Below, one piece after another: positions 1 to 9,980 of a stretch of 64,000 bases of DNA. The DNA is taken from NCBI GenBank assembly GCA_903919975.1, contig CAIXKE010000003.1, positions 1 to 64,000 on the forward strand, read 5' to 3'. Positions within the stretch are counted from its first letter, which is position 1. The number at the start of each line of letters is the position of its first letter. The stretch comes from Akkermansiaceae bacterium (GTDB lineage Bacteria > Verrucomicrobiota > Verrucomicrobiia > Verrucomicrobiales > Akkermansiaceae). The notes below the pieces were generated by a model. The model saw only the letters and a list, made by a program, of their open reading frames with translations. It searched no databases and had not been told where the DNA came from. A program made the translations under genes and the position numbers.

Positions 1-443
1 GCTCGCATCGTTCACTCCAGTATGCAATGAAACCTGCAATGAAACCACAACCCCGAGGAACCGGATGCGTTAATTGCGCTCGTCCGGATCAGTGGGGGGC
101 GTCGTCCGGCCTGCGGGCCGGGCGGCCCTATCCCGGAAGCAACCGGCAAAGGAAACTGCCGGTCTGATGCAGATCAGAATCTCGACCCTCAAGATCTATA
201 CCCCGCGCAGCTATGAAAAACAGCACGTGCGCTCGCGCAGCGCGGCTCTGGCCAAATACCCGGGCCGTTGAAACCTCCAGTGTCATCCCTTTTGCCGACA
301 TGACCGCACAGCGGGCTTCATTCATCGTGCACCCGAAAGCCAGTTCTTTCAGTGAATAAGTTATGAAAATCGCACAGCACTTTCACTCCTCCCTTAAGCC
401 ACTCTCCGGCAACCCGAAAAGAAGTTTCCTTTCAATCCATCTC
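1..443. other. Intergenic leader before the rhamnosidase
   Basis: I see no convincing gene here. Short open frames on both strands have no recognisable domain. The segment has a GC-rich patch near 105-130 and, at 281-305, one copy of the TGTCAT-N13-ATGAC motif that recurs upstream of other exported-protein genes in the window. Confidence 0.5.
281..305. promoter_or_regulatory. Recurrent inverted-repeat motif, copy 1
   Basis: The sequence reads TGTCAT, 13 bases, then ATGACC. The inner bases begin CCCTTTTG and end GAC, as in the copies at 21277, 26116, 27070 and 27337. It lies about 140 bases before the rhamnosidase start preferred here. An operator or promoter role is inferred only from recurrence, symmetry and position. 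Confidence 0.4.
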
Positions 444-3400
444 ATGAAAAGTCTTTGTTGTTGGTTAATATTCTTTGCCGGAGTTGTTCACGGCGATTCG
501 CGCTCATCCTTTCTTAATGCGTTTGCCAAACCGGCGTCCGAAGCCAAACCTTGGGTTTATTGGTATTGGATGAACGGGAACATCACCCAAGAGGGAGCCG
601 TCGAAGATTTGCGTGCGCTCCATCGCGTCGGTGTGGGTGGAGCACTTCTGATGGACCTGGGCATTCATCCGGCAGGCCCCGTGGCATACCGGAGCAAGGA
701 ATGGTTCGAGGCCACGGGCGCGGTGATGAAGGAGGCAGAGAAACTCGGCATGCAGATCGGCTTTCACTGCCCGGGTTGGTCTGCCTCGGGCGGGCCATGG
801 ATCACGCCTAAAAAGGGGATTCAGGAGTTCGCCTGGAGCGAGACCACGGTCGATGCGACTTCTCCTCAAAAACCTGTGCTCGCCCAGCCTCACGCACGGC
901 TGAATACTTATCAAGATATTGCGGTGCTGGCTTTTCCCGCTCTTAAGCAGGATTCGTCATTGTTGGGCTCTCGTTCTTTCAAGCTGCTCGCGGATGGAAA
1001 GGAGCTAACAGGTAAAGCAGCGGCTTTCGACGGCCACCCAGACACCGGCGTTGATTTCCCAGCAGCTTTCGAAATCGCTTTCGATCAGCCTGTTGAAGCG
1101 CGCTCACTATACCTGAGGCTCTCCGCTAAGAGTGGTGACTTCTCCGCGCAGATCGAGGTAAAGGATCCGGCCGGAATTTACCGTAAGTCTGCCACTATAA
1201 AGTCCGGACACCCTGGCCCTTTCTCAGCGCGACATGGCGCGGCAACATTCAAGCGCGTCGTTTCAGATCGCTTCAGAATCACTTTTTGGGATAGGGCGTT
1301 CAAACGCTCGTTTAACGTCGAGGAATTGAGCATCACGGACGGCTTCCGGATGAACGACTGGCCTGCTCTTGCCGGGTTCGGCACGAAACCCGTAGAGGTC
1401 GCTATGGATGCCGAAAAACCGGAAGCCGAGGAGTGCCTACAACTGAACGAGGTGCTCGATCTCACGGAAAAGATGCGGCCAGACGGCACGCTTGATTGGC
1501 ATCCCACGAAAGGGCGTTGGACGATTCTTCGCATGGGTTTTGTACCCACAGGTGTCTTGGTCCATCCCACCGCGAATTTGAAAGGCGCAACCGGGCTCGA
1601 ATGCGACAAGATGAGCGTGGAGGTGACTGACTTCCATTACGACGAGATGATGATGCCGCTTTTCAAAGCATACGGGAAATCGGTCGCGGGGAAGGTTCTC
1701 TCCAAGTATCACTTGGACAGTTATGAGCCCGGCTGGCAGAACTGGACGCCCGGCATGCCACAGGCATTCAAGTCCTATCGCGGCTATGAATTGACGCGCT
1801 TGTTGCCCGCATTGACGGGTCGAGCCGTCAACGATTTCACAACCACCGGTAAATTCCTCTGGGATTTCCGCCGTACGATTGGCGATCTCTATGCAGATGC
1901 ACATTATGGCCGCCTTGCGAAAAGGTGTCACGAAGATGGAATCTCTTTCAGCACGGAACCCTACGGTGGGCCATTTGAGAACCTTCAACTTGGTGGGCGC
2001 AGCGATTATCCAATGGTGGAGTTCTGGACCGGTAAACGCAATTCACTTCCAGCTGAACCAGCACGAAAGCGCTATTTCCACGGCGTCTCCTCGGGGCATA
2101 TCTACGGTAAGCGCGTGATCGGAGCGGAAGCGTTCACCTCAGAAGAAGGCTGGTTGATCCACCCTTACGCGATCAAGAGCATTGGTGATGCCATTTATAC
2201 CTCCGGCGTCAATCAGTTCATTCTTCACCTCTCGGCGCACCAACCTTATCTGCGCGAAGGAACCTACCCTGGGCTTACGAGCGGCATCAACGGCATCCAT
2301 TTCGACCGAGGAAACACGTGGTTTGATCACGGTGCCAAAGAGTGGGTCGATTATCTGACCCGTTGCCAAAGTGTGCTCCAGCAGGGACTGCATGTCGCGG
2401 ACATCGCTTACTTCCAAGGGAATGACTCGCCGGGTGATGGTGCACGAATGTTGCCGCCGCCGCCGGAAGGGGTTGATGCAGACGCAATCAACGCGGAGAT
2501 CCTCGCCCGAGCCCGGGTGGAGGACAAGTGCCTAGTGCTGCCGGATGGCAAACGTTACCGTTATCTGGTCTTGCCAAAAAAGGGGATGATTACCTATGCA
2601 TCGCTGAAGGAAATCGCTCGCATTAAAAGCGGGGGCGTGAGGGTCGTGGGATCGAAGCCTGTTGGTTCGCCAAGCTTTGGGGATGTGGCCAATGAAAAAG
2701 AATATTCTGAGCTCGTTGGAAATCTCTGGTCGGGCGATGGGATTCCAGACCCAGTTTCAATGACCGAACTTCTCACCCAAGATCGTTTCGCTCAAGATTT
2801 TAGTTATACGACAAAAGACAAACTGACGATCAACTACACTCATCGGCAAGACGAGTCACGGGATGTCTACTTCGTTGCGAACGGACTCAAGCAGGCCGGC
2901 GAAGTCCAGTGCACCTTCCGCACCGACGGAGGCAGCCCTCAGTTATGGAATCCGCTCGATGGGACCACGAAAGATATCGTCTCCTACAAGGTTGAATCTG
3001 ACTCGCGGATCACTCTCCCAATCCGGTTTGGGCCGTCTGACAGCTTTTTCGTGGTATTCGATCGCAGCGATTCCAAGCGCAATCCGTCGGCTGACAAGAC
3101 GGCGGGTATCGAGCCAGCGGCTGAACTTCGGGAAATCAAAGGCGACTGGTCAGTCTCCTTCCAGAAGCACCGCGGTGCCCCCGAACAGATGACGACAAAG
3201 GAATTAAAATCGCTCGGCGAATTCGAGGATTTTGGAGTGAAACATTTCTCCGGCAAAGCGACTTACAAGACGGCCTTCGAGTATTCCCGGGCCGACAATC
3301 AGCAAGCAGGGCCAACGGCCGGCACCAAAAGTTACCTCGACCTAGGCGATGTCGCGGTGATCGCCTCGGCGCGGCTCAACGGTCAGGATCTCGGGCTCTG

Positions 3401-3719
3401 CTGGAAACCTCCCTTCCGGTTCGACGTGACGGGCGTTCTGCGTGAAGGGACCAACGACCTCGAGGTGAATGTTACGACCACGTGGGTCAATCGGATGATC
3501 GGCGACGAATATTTCCCTGATGACGTGGCACCGAGTAAGAACTGGAAAGAGGGCGGTATGCCCGTGGTGCCTGAGTGGCTTGTGAAAAATACTCCGCGCC
3601 CGGAGCCGCGCCGCATTACCTTCGCCGCTTTCAAATTCTGGAAAAAGACAGACCCCCTCCATGCTTCCGGACTGCTTGGCCCTGTGACGATTCAGAGGGC
3701 ACAGGGGCTTGTGAAGTGA
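444..3719 (+). CDS. Secreted GH106-type alpha-L-rhamnosidase
   Basis: Predicted exported glycoside hydrolase of 1091 residues that would release terminal L-rhamnose from polysaccharides or glycosides. The N-terminal catalytic region carries the GH106-like signature PWVYWYWMNGNIT, followed by GALLMDLGIHPAGPV and GFHCPGWSASGGPWI. The C-terminal part (around residues 900-1060) has the beta-sandwich look of a carbohydrate-binding or jelly-roll module, with SYLDLGDVAVIASARLNG and LGLCWKPPFRFDVT. An upstream in-frame ATG at 363 exists. The start at 444 is preferred because it places a signal peptide (MKSLCCWLIFFAGVVHG) at the very N-terminus. It sits before a GxGYxYP gene and a FucP-type transporter, which fits deoxysugar scavenging. 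The family call rests on motif memory; substrate specificity is inferred. Confidence 0.82.
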   Translation: MKSLCCWLIFFAGVVHGDSRSSFLNAFAKPASEAKPWVYWYWMNGNITQEGAVEDLRALHRVGVGGALLMDLGIHPAGPVAYRSKEWFEATGAVMKEAEKLGMQIGFHCPGWSASGGPWITPKKGIQEFAWSETTVDATSPQKPVLAQPHARLNTYQDIAVLAFPALKQDSSLLGSRSFKLLADGKELTGKAAAFDGHPDTGVDFPAAFEIAFDQPVEARSLYLRLSAKSGDFSAQIEVKDPAGIYRKSATIKSGHPGPFSARHGAATFKRVVSDRFRITFWDRAFKRSFNVEELSITDGFRMNDWPALAGFGTKPVEVAMDAEKPEAEECLQLNEVLDLTEKMRPDGTLDWHPTKGRWTILRMGFVPTGVLVHPTANLKGATGLECDKMSVEVTDFHYDEMMMPLFKAYGKSVAGKVLSKYHLDSYEPGWQNWTPGMPQAFKSYRGYELTRLLPALTGRAVNDFTTTGKFLWDFRRTIGDLYADAHYGRLAKRCHEDGISFSTEPYGGPFENLQLGGRSDYPMVEFWTGKRNSLPAEPARKRYFHGVSSGHIYGKRVIGAEAFTSEEGWLIHPYAIKSIGDAIYTSGVNQFILHLSAHQPYLREGTYPGLTSGINGIHFDRGNTWFDHGAKEWVDYLTRCQSVLQQGLHVADIAYFQGNDSPGDGARMLPPPPEGVDADAINAEILARARVEDKCLVLPDGKRYRYLVLPKKGMITYASLKEIARIKSGGVRVVGSKPVGSPSFGDVANEKEYSELVGNLWSGDGIPDPVSMTELLTQDRFAQDFSYTTKDKLTINYTHRQDESRDVYFVANGLKQAGEVQCTFRTDGGSPQLWNPLDGTTKDIVSYKVESDSRITLPIRFGPSDSFFVVFDRSDSKRNPSADKTAGIEPAAELREIKGDWSVSFQKHRGAPEQMTTKELKSLGEFEDFGVKHFSGKATYKTAFEYSRADNQQAGPTAGTKSYLDLGDVAVIASARLNGQDLGLCWKPPFRFDVTGVLREGTNDLEVNVTTTWVNRMIGDEYFPDDVAPSKNWKEGGMPVVPEWLVKNTPRPEPRRITFAAFKFWKKTDPLHASGLLGPVTIQRAQGLVK

Positions 3720-3750
3720 TGATGAATGGGCACCTGTAGCATCAAAAGAC

Positions 3751-5436
3751 ATGAACTCATCATATAAATCGGTATTCACTACCATCAGTGTCCTGATTGG
3801 GGGGGCGTTGCTTCTTTCCGCAAACGAACCGTCTGGCTGGTGGCCGCGGCAAGAGGCTCCGACAGCGTATGTGACGACCGCATTGCCGAAGGGGTTGGAG
3901 GAGCAGGTCATCCTTCAGGCTTTGACGGGGTTGAAGGCTCGCGCGGTAAACGAGGGTAAAGGGGATGAGCTCGTTTGGATCGACCAGCGACAGACCCAGT
4001 CCCAAGAGTGGCGCGACCGCACGATCAAGCGTCTAACATTAGATGGCCGGGGGGAAGTGACCGTTGAGACGCTTTTGGAGCAGGCTGTTAAAAGTGGCAT
4101 CGTCAAGGGCTACGTGCTGTATTCGGCTGATATCAGTGAAGGGTTGGCATATAAACCCCGGGAGGGAATCGACAATTCACTCAATACGGCAACCATGGCG
4201 GCGGCGCGGCTCAGCGGGATACCTGTGACGATCAAGTCCGAAAGCCAAATGAGGGCTCTGGGACTCTCCTGTCTTTTTGATGCCAAGGGTCAGGAACCTC
4301 TAACTTATTTTAAATCGCATCAGAAGGACTTTCAAGGGGGAGGTTCTGTCGGTCTTCTTGATCCAAAGACGGCTAACAATCGTGATTTGATGATCGCGCA
4401 TACCCTGCCTGTGACGTATGGAGATCATCCGGGCGTGGAGGCGATTCTGGAGGGCGTCGTGCCACCCGCAAGCGTGATTGGCTGGGGCATGGGCAATGAA
4501 TTCAAGCACTGTTTGATGGTCTCACGGTTCGGGCACTTCCATACCGTATCCAACTGGATCCTCAACGCGACCTTCTATTCTGCCGGCAGCTTGGATTACC
4601 AACCCAAGCGAATCGCCGCGCTCGATGAGTCGAAGATTGACTGGAGCGATAAACGGCGTTGCATGGCGTTCATGATGAGTGACGGCGACAACACCGCCTA
4701 TGCGCAAGCCGGGATAACGACACCCAGATATTGGGGGAATGCAGCGCACGGCGAGTTCCCCATGGGATTCAGCGTTTGTGCAGGCGATCTAGCGTCCTTT
4801 TCCCCAGTAACGTTGGATTGGATGAGCGAGACGAAACCACCCGCAACCAGTCTCATTCAGTTTACGGGGGGCTACTTCTATCCCGATCGTTTCGCCGAGA
4901 GCCGCAGTAACCGCTGGGAGTTGTTACGGCAGCATGCGAGACGCATCAACGTGCAGATGGAAAGGTCTGGAGTTCGCATCATGACCGCGATTTTTGACAA
5001 GAGCGAGGGAGCTGAAGCCAAGCAGGCCCTGAAGATTTTCGCGGAAGAGATGCCGTCGTTGCTCGGTATTTTCGTCATGGATTACGCCCCTTACAACCGG
5101 AGTAAAGGACGGCTCGATTGGATTGACGATGGGCGTGGCGGGAAGGTTCCCGCTCTTGCGGCGCGCTATTGCCTATGGCAGAAAATGAAGTCGCCGTTGG
5201 CTGGTGAGCCCCAAACCCTGCCCGCGATAATCAATGCCGACGAAGAGAGCTTGATCGGCGGATGGGCAGCGGTGCACGCATGGTCGTCCTATGAGACGCC
5301 GGACGGAAAGAAGCTGCACGGCATGGATGCGGTAAAAGCAACGGTTGATGGTCTTGATGCGAACAAGGTTCATATTGTTTCGCCCGAAGAGCTGCTGCTT
5401 CGAATGAGAAATGAGAAGCCAGAAAGATTAAAATGA
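3751..5436 (+). CDS. Secreted GxGYxYP-type putative glycoside hydrolase
   Basis: Exported protein of 561 residues with an N-terminal signal sequence (residues 1-25, ending near LLLSANEPS). The motif FTGGYFYPDRF around residue 371 corresponds to the GxGYxYP signature of a putative glycoside hydrolase family, which has a conserved N-terminal domain and a TIM-barrel-like C-terminal domain. MMSDGDNTAYAQ and FVMDYAPYNRSKGRLDW are other acid-rich conserved-looking segments. It starts 31 bases after the rhamnosidase stop on the same strand, so co-transcription is likely. The enzymatic reaction is not established for this family; a role in polysaccharide processing is inferred from the neighbours. 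Confidence 0.75.
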   Translation: MNSSYKSVFTTISVLIGGALLLSANEPSGWWPRQEAPTAYVTTALPKGLEEQVILQALTGLKARAVNEGKGDELVWIDQRQTQSQEWRDRTIKRLTLDGRGEVTVETLLEQAVKSGIVKGYVLYSADISEGLAYKPREGIDNSLNTATMAAARLSGIPVTIKSESQMRALGLSCLFDAKGQEPLTYFKSHQKDFQGGGSVGLLDPKTANNRDLMIAHTLPVTYGDHPGVEAILEGVVPPASVIGWGMGNEFKHCLMVSRFGHFHTVSNWILNATFYSAGSLDYQPKRIAALDESKIDWSDKRRCMAFMMSDGDNTAYAQAGITTPRYWGNAAHGEFPMGFSVCAGDLASFSPVTLDWMSETKPPATSLIQFTGGYFYPDRFAESRSNRWELLRQHARRINVQMERSGVRIMTAIFDKSEGAEAKQALKIFAEEMPSLLGIFVMDYAPYNRSKGRLDWIDDGRGGKVPALAARYCLWQKMKSPLAGEPQTLPAIINADEESLIGGWAAVHAWSSYETPDGKKLHGMDAVKATVDGLDANKVHIVSPEELLLRMRNEKPERLK

Positions 5437-5707
5437 CGAAGCTGTTTTTTTTGGGACAGGTTACGGTGTGTTATTCATTACTCCTGAATCGCCGGCATCT
5501 TCCACAATTGTTTTTTGGCGAAAATCTCCTGAAAAAGCCATTGGGGGGCGGAGGTTTGAGAAATAAGGTTATTCCCGAAATCATACACTCCGTGGCCCGC
5601 CCTCATGTGGAATTAATAATGGTGATTATCAATAGCCTCACAAAACCGCATTAGCCGATTGAATGACATTCTTCCACTGACTTACAAGAACCCGTAACTA
5701 GAAATCC

Positions 5708-7150
5708 ATGACAAGAACCCACACATCATCTAATAATCGTTTCGCCTTTATGACAGTCACCGTGCTGTTTTTCCTGTGGGGTTTTATATCCTGTATGAAC
5801 GATCTGCTGATTCCCAAGTTCAAGGCGGATTTCAACCTGAACCAGTTCCAGGCAAACCTAGTGCAGTTTGCGTTTTTTGGAGCCTATTTCCTCGTTTCGC
5901 TAACCTATTTCCTGATATCTGCGTCCAAGGGCGACCCGATCAACAAGATTGGTTACAAGAACGGCTTGGTGCTCGGACTGGTCGTCGCAGGAATCGGCTG
6001 CTTGCTTTTCTATCCGGCGGCGGAAACGAAACAATATGCGCTGTTTCTTGGAGCACTGATCGTCCTCGGTGCTGGCCTCACAATCATTCAAATCGCGGCG
6101 AATCCCTACGTCACCATCCTTGGGCCTGAGGAAACCGCGCCCTCCCGCCTCAATCTCTCACAGGGCATCAACTCTCTGGGCTATGTGATCACCCCGCTCA
6201 TTGGTGGAATCATGCTTTTCGGTTCAAAGGAAATTTATACCAGCACCGGTGGCGTGGACGCGGTGAAGGTTCCGTATGTCGGGCTCGGTGCCGCATTCCT
6301 TGTTCTAGCGGTCATTTTCAAGCTGATCTCCCTCCCGGCATTCAGTCAAGAAGGCAAAGTCGAAGCAGGCGTGAAAGTCTTTCGCCATAAGCACTTCTTC
6401 TGGGGATGGCTCGCGATCTTTTTCTATGTCGGCAGCGAGGTTACTATTGGCAGTATTCTCATCAACTACCTGGCAGACAGCAGCGTAATGGGCATGCCCG
6501 AAGACACTTCCGCAAAATACCTCTCCTTCTACTGGGGAGGCACGATGATCGGCCGCCTCATGGGTGCCATTTCCCTTAGTAATATCCGGCAGACGCGAAA
6601 ATACATCTTCATGGCGTTGGCCGCCATCGGTGCGACGGCCGTGATCTTTGCCAACGCCACCTTCAAGGAAAACCTTACTCACGGTAATCATATTCCTCTG
6701 CCGGCCATTCTCCCCTATATGGGTATGGTAGTGATGAGCTTCCTGTTTTTTGTCCTCGGCCGTTCGAATCCAGGAAAAATGGTCGGGCTGTTCGCTCTCG
6801 TGGCCATGGCCCTCACCGCGCTCTCAATGGGGTCTAACGGTGAAATCGCCCTCTGGTCAATCATCGGCATCGGGCTCTTTAACTCGATCATGTGGTCGAA
6901 CATCTTCAGCCTGTCGATCCGCGGCCTCGGCAAAGACACCAGTCAGGGCAGCTCGCTGCTTGTCATGATGATTGTGGGTGGGGCGATCATGCCGCTCATC
7001 CAGGGCGCACTAATGGATGCCTTCGGCGTGCGGGCCTCGCTGAGCATTGTCTTCATCGGTTATGCTTACCTCGTTTACTTCGGATTTTTTGGTGCCCGTG
7101 CCGATGAAGTAGCGGGTCCGAGCGAGGCTTGCGTGAGTTCAGGTCATTGA
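5708..7150 (+). CDS. FucP-type sugar:H+ symporter (MFS)
   Basis: Twelve-helix major facilitator of 480 residues for import of a deoxyhexose or related sugar. Helix 1 contains FFLWGFISCMNDLLIPKF, which matches the FucP (FHS) family hallmark WGF...NDxL. TIIQIAANPYVTILGPEETA with LNLSQGINSLG is the conserved N-terminal-half segment of L-fucose and related symporters. A charged cytosolic loop falls between helices 6 and 7 (residues about 210-225). It lies between the GxGYxYP gene and the GH92 gene, so it probably carries sugars released by the secreted hydrolases. L-rhamnose is a plausible substrate, but the family also carries fucose, glucose, galactose and others, so the substrate is unproven. 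Confidence 0.85.
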   Translation: MTRTHTSSNNRFAFMTVTVLFFLWGFISCMNDLLIPKFKADFNLNQFQANLVQFAFFGAYFLVSLTYFLISASKGDPINKIGYKNGLVLGLVVAGIGCLLFYPAAETKQYALFLGALIVLGAGLTIIQIAANPYVTILGPEETAPSRLNLSQGINSLGYVITPLIGGIMLFGSKEIYTSTGGVDAVKVPYVGLGAAFLVLAVIFKLISLPAFSQEGKVEAGVKVFRHKHFFWGWLAIFFYVGSEVTIGSILINYLADSSVMGMPEDTSAKYLSFYWGGTMIGRLMGAISLSNIRQTRKYIFMALAAIGATAVIFANATFKENLTHGNHIPLPAILPYMGMVVMSFLFFVLGRSNPGKMVGLFALVAMALTALSMGSNGEIALWSIIGIGLFNSIMWSNIFSLSIRGLGKDTSQGSSLLVMMIVGGAIMPLIQGALMDAFGVRASLSIVFIGYAYLVYFGFFGARADEVAGPSEACVSSGH

Positions 7151-7363
7151 TTCCAGAGCACGACACCACCCGATATGATGATGAAGTCCGCACATGATTC
7201 ACACATTGTTATGACGCTCCATGCGGTCGGAACAAAATTTAAATTCTCTGCGATCCCCGGAAACGGGATGGCAACCGCTCGGTTTTCGGCACCGCAAACG
7301 CGGACAATCATGAGCGCTGAAGTGACCTGAGAAATTATTACAACCCAGCAACCCCGTCAAACC

Positions 7364-9655
7364 ATGAAAAGCACTCAATTTCTATCAGCATTATTCTCTC
7401 TGGGTCTGACCGCGGCACTTGCTGCGGAAGCAGCTCCGGTTGATCTCGCCAACCCGCTGCAAGGTACCGATTCCACCCCCGAATTCTCGCACGGTAACAC
7501 CTTTCCCGCCATTGCCCTGCCGTTTCCCATGAACGCGTGGGCTCCCTATACGCAACCGGCCAAAGACCCGTTTTATTATCAGTACCGTCAAAACAAGATT
7601 CGCGGGATTCGCCAGACGCACCAGCCAAGCCCGTGGATCGGCGACTATGCTAATTTTTCGCTCATGCCGGTTTCCGGCAAACTCGTCGTGAATGAGGATG
7701 ACCGGGCTTCCACCTTCCGCCACGAGACGGAGACCGCGCATCCCGGTTACTACAGTGTCCGTCTCGACACATGGAAAGCCACCGCCGAGGTCACGCCGAC
7801 CGAGCGCGGTGCATGCTTCCGGTTCTCCTTCGATGAAGCCGGAGACTCGTATGTCGTGCTCGATGCGTTCGCTGGCAACTCATCGGTGGAAATCATTCCC
7901 GCCGAAAACAAGATCATCGGCATCTGTCGCAACAACAAAGGCGGGGTGCCTGAAAATTTCGCGAACCACTTCGTGATCGTCTTCGACCGTCCTTTCACCT
8001 CCTACGGCACCTGGACACCGGGTGCCATTCAAGAAGGCCAAGCGACGCTGGCGGACAAGCATGTCGGAGCCTATCTGAAATTCGATACCAGCGGCAACAA
8101 GTCAGTCAGTTGCAAAGTGGCCTCCTCCTACATCAGCCCGGAGCAAGCCCTTCTCACACTCAACCGCGAGATCGGCAAGGCGGATTTCGATACCATCCGC
8201 AAGCAGGCCGAAGCGAAGTGGAACGAGACGTTCAGCCTCATTAAGGTGGAAGGCGGCACTGAGGAACAGCAACGCACCTTCTACAGCGCGTTCTACCGAA
8301 GCGTGATTTTCCCGCACCGCTTCTTCGAGTACGATGCGAAGGACCAACCGGTCTATTTCAGCCCGTTCGACGGCAAGCTGCACAAGGGTTATCTCTACAC
8401 GGACACCGGTTACTGGGATACCTTTCGCGCCTCACACCCATTGTATAACATCCTCTTTCCAGAAATCAGCGGTCAGATCATGCAGGGCATTTTAAATGCC
8501 TATGAGCAAAGCGGCTACCTGCCATCGTGGTCCAGTCCAGGACACCGCGACTGCATGATCGGTAATCACGCGTTTTCGCTACTAGCCGACGCGTGGGTCA
8601 AGGGCATCCGCAATTTCGATGGTGAGAAAGCTCTTGCCGCGATGGTTCACGATGCGAACACGCAGGCCCCCGAAAACTGCAAGGCCATCGGTCGCGATGG
8701 GGCGGAGTTTTACAAGAAAAGCGGCTTCGTCCCTTATCCAGAATTCAAAGAATCGACAGCGAAAACCCTAGAGTATGCCTATAACGATTTCTGCGCTGCT
8801 GTGATGGCTGGTAGCCTTGGAAAAAACGCAGAAAAGGAATCTTTTGCCAAAAGCGCGATGAACTACACCAACGTGTTAGACGGGAAGGCCGGTTTCGTCC
8901 GCGGACGCAAGGCGGATGGAGAATGGTGTGAAAACTTCGACCCGACCGAGTGGGGCGGCCCTTTCACGGAAGGGAATTCATGGCACTGGACGTGGAGCGT
9001 TTTCCATGACGTGCCTGGCCTGATCAAGCGCCTCGGTGGTGACAAGTCCTTCGGGGAAAAACTCGATGGTGTTTTTAACACTCCGCCGAACGTCAAGGTT
9101 GGTACCTACGGCCGGATGATTCACGAGATGACCGAAATGGTCTCCGCTAACATGGGCCAGTATGCTCACGGCAACCAGCCCATCCAGCACATGATTTATC
9201 TCTACAACTACATTGGCCAGCCATGGAAGGCCCAAGCCCGTGTTCGCGAGGTGATGGCCCGGCTCTATCATTCTACGCCCGATGGCTTCTGCGGTGACGA
9301 AGACACAGGGCAGATGTCCGCATGGTATGTCTTCAGCGCGATGGGATTCTATCCGATGTGTCCGGGGACGGACGAATACCTGATCGGCAGCCCGCTGTTC
9401 GACAAGACGACGATCACTCTACCCGATGGCAAAAAATTCGTCGTCGGTGCCAGGAATAACGGCCCTCAGCGGCCCTATATCGGCGGCGGAATTTTCAACG
9501 GTAAAGCATTCGACCGATCCTTCCTCAAGCATGGGGAAATCATGAAAGGCGGCGAGTTGAACTTCGACATGCGCTCTACAACCGACCACAAGTGGGCGAC
9601 AGCTCCGGAAGGTCTGCCCAGCTCCGGAATGTCCGCTCTAGCGAAACCGGATTGA
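7364..9655 (+). CDS. Secreted GH92 alpha-mannosidase
   Basis: Exported exo-alpha-mannosidase of 763 residues in the GH92 family, which is Ca2+-dependent and inverting and typically acts on N-glycans or mannans. A signal peptide covers residues 1-20 (ends AALAAEA). GH92 hallmarks are NPLQGTDS at the mature N-terminus, HQPSPWIGDY around residue 86, the DTGYWDTFRASHP segment around residue 346, and GDEDTGQMSAWYVFSAMGFY at about 644. That last segment carries the family's catalytic acidic residue region and the QMSAWY helix. It ends with SPLFDKTTI, also typical. Transcription probably starts in the 213-base gap after the transporter. It is the last gene of the + strand hydrolase group. Confidence 0.9.
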   Translation: MKSTQFLSALFSLGLTAALAAEAAPVDLANPLQGTDSTPEFSHGNTFPAIALPFPMNAWAPYTQPAKDPFYYQYRQNKIRGIRQTHQPSPWIGDYANFSLMPVSGKLVVNEDDRASTFRHETETAHPGYYSVRLDTWKATAEVTPTERGACFRFSFDEAGDSYVVLDAFAGNSSVEIIPAENKIIGICRNNKGGVPENFANHFVIVFDRPFTSYGTWTPGAIQEGQATLADKHVGAYLKFDTSGNKSVSCKVASSYISPEQALLTLNREIGKADFDTIRKQAEAKWNETFSLIKVEGGTEEQQRTFYSAFYRSVIFPHRFFEYDAKDQPVYFSPFDGKLHKGYLYTDTGYWDTFRASHPLYNILFPEISGQIMQGILNAYEQSGYLPSWSSPGHRDCMIGNHAFSLLADAWVKGIRNFDGEKALAAMVHDANTQAPENCKAIGRDGAEFYKKSGFVPYPEFKESTAKTLEYAYNDFCAAVMAGSLGKNAEKESFAKSAMNYTNVLDGKAGFVRGRKADGEWCENFDPTEWGGPFTEGNSWHWTWSVFHDVPGLIKRLGGDKSFGEKLDGVFNTPPNVKVGTYGRMIHEMTEMVSANMGQYAHGNQPIQHMIYLYNYIGQPWKAQARVREVMARLYHSTPDGFCGDEDTGQMSAWYVFSAMGFYPMCPGTDEYLIGSPLFDKTTITLPDGKKFVVGARNNGPQRPYIGGGIFNGKAFDRSFLKHGEIMKGGELNFDMRSTTDHKWATAPEGLPSSGMSALAKPD

Positions 9656-9980
9656 TCGATGCCTCATTCATGAACCAATCGGGGTTTTCTCCTATTCCCG
9701 AAGATCGGCTGTTTTTTCACCGTTTTACTATCAACTGGGTGTTTAACTCACAGTGACCATTAGCTAGGCCGTTTGAACTGCGCTATGCCGTTCTCTCATT
9801 CAGTCTTGCGACCACGTGGCCCAAGTTCTCGACGCCAGCAGTGGTGAGTGCACCGAGAGGAGCGGAGGAGTCTTGAACACTCCCGGATCAGTGACGCGGC
9901 CGCCGAGGTGCCACCCACGGCGTTGCCGCGCAAGGTGATCTTGCGCAGTTTGTCGGTGGCGGGATCCGTGGATTGTCGTG
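9656..9980. other. Gap between convergent groups, possible gene remnant
   Basis: No intact gene is visible between the GH92 stop and the aldolase stop. On the - strand, short blocks in different frames look protein-like: LRKITLRGNAVGGTSAAAS (about 9880-9945) and, one frame over, APLGALTTAGVENLGHVVAR (about 9806-9866). This suggests a decayed coding sequence, but I do not recognise its family. Confidence 0.25.

Noticed and set aside
5433-5654. 73-codon frame overlapping the GxGYxYP stop by 4 bases
   Set aside because: Coupling geometry is suggestive, but the product has no signal, domain or conserved pattern that I can see and it lies in an AT-richer spacer.
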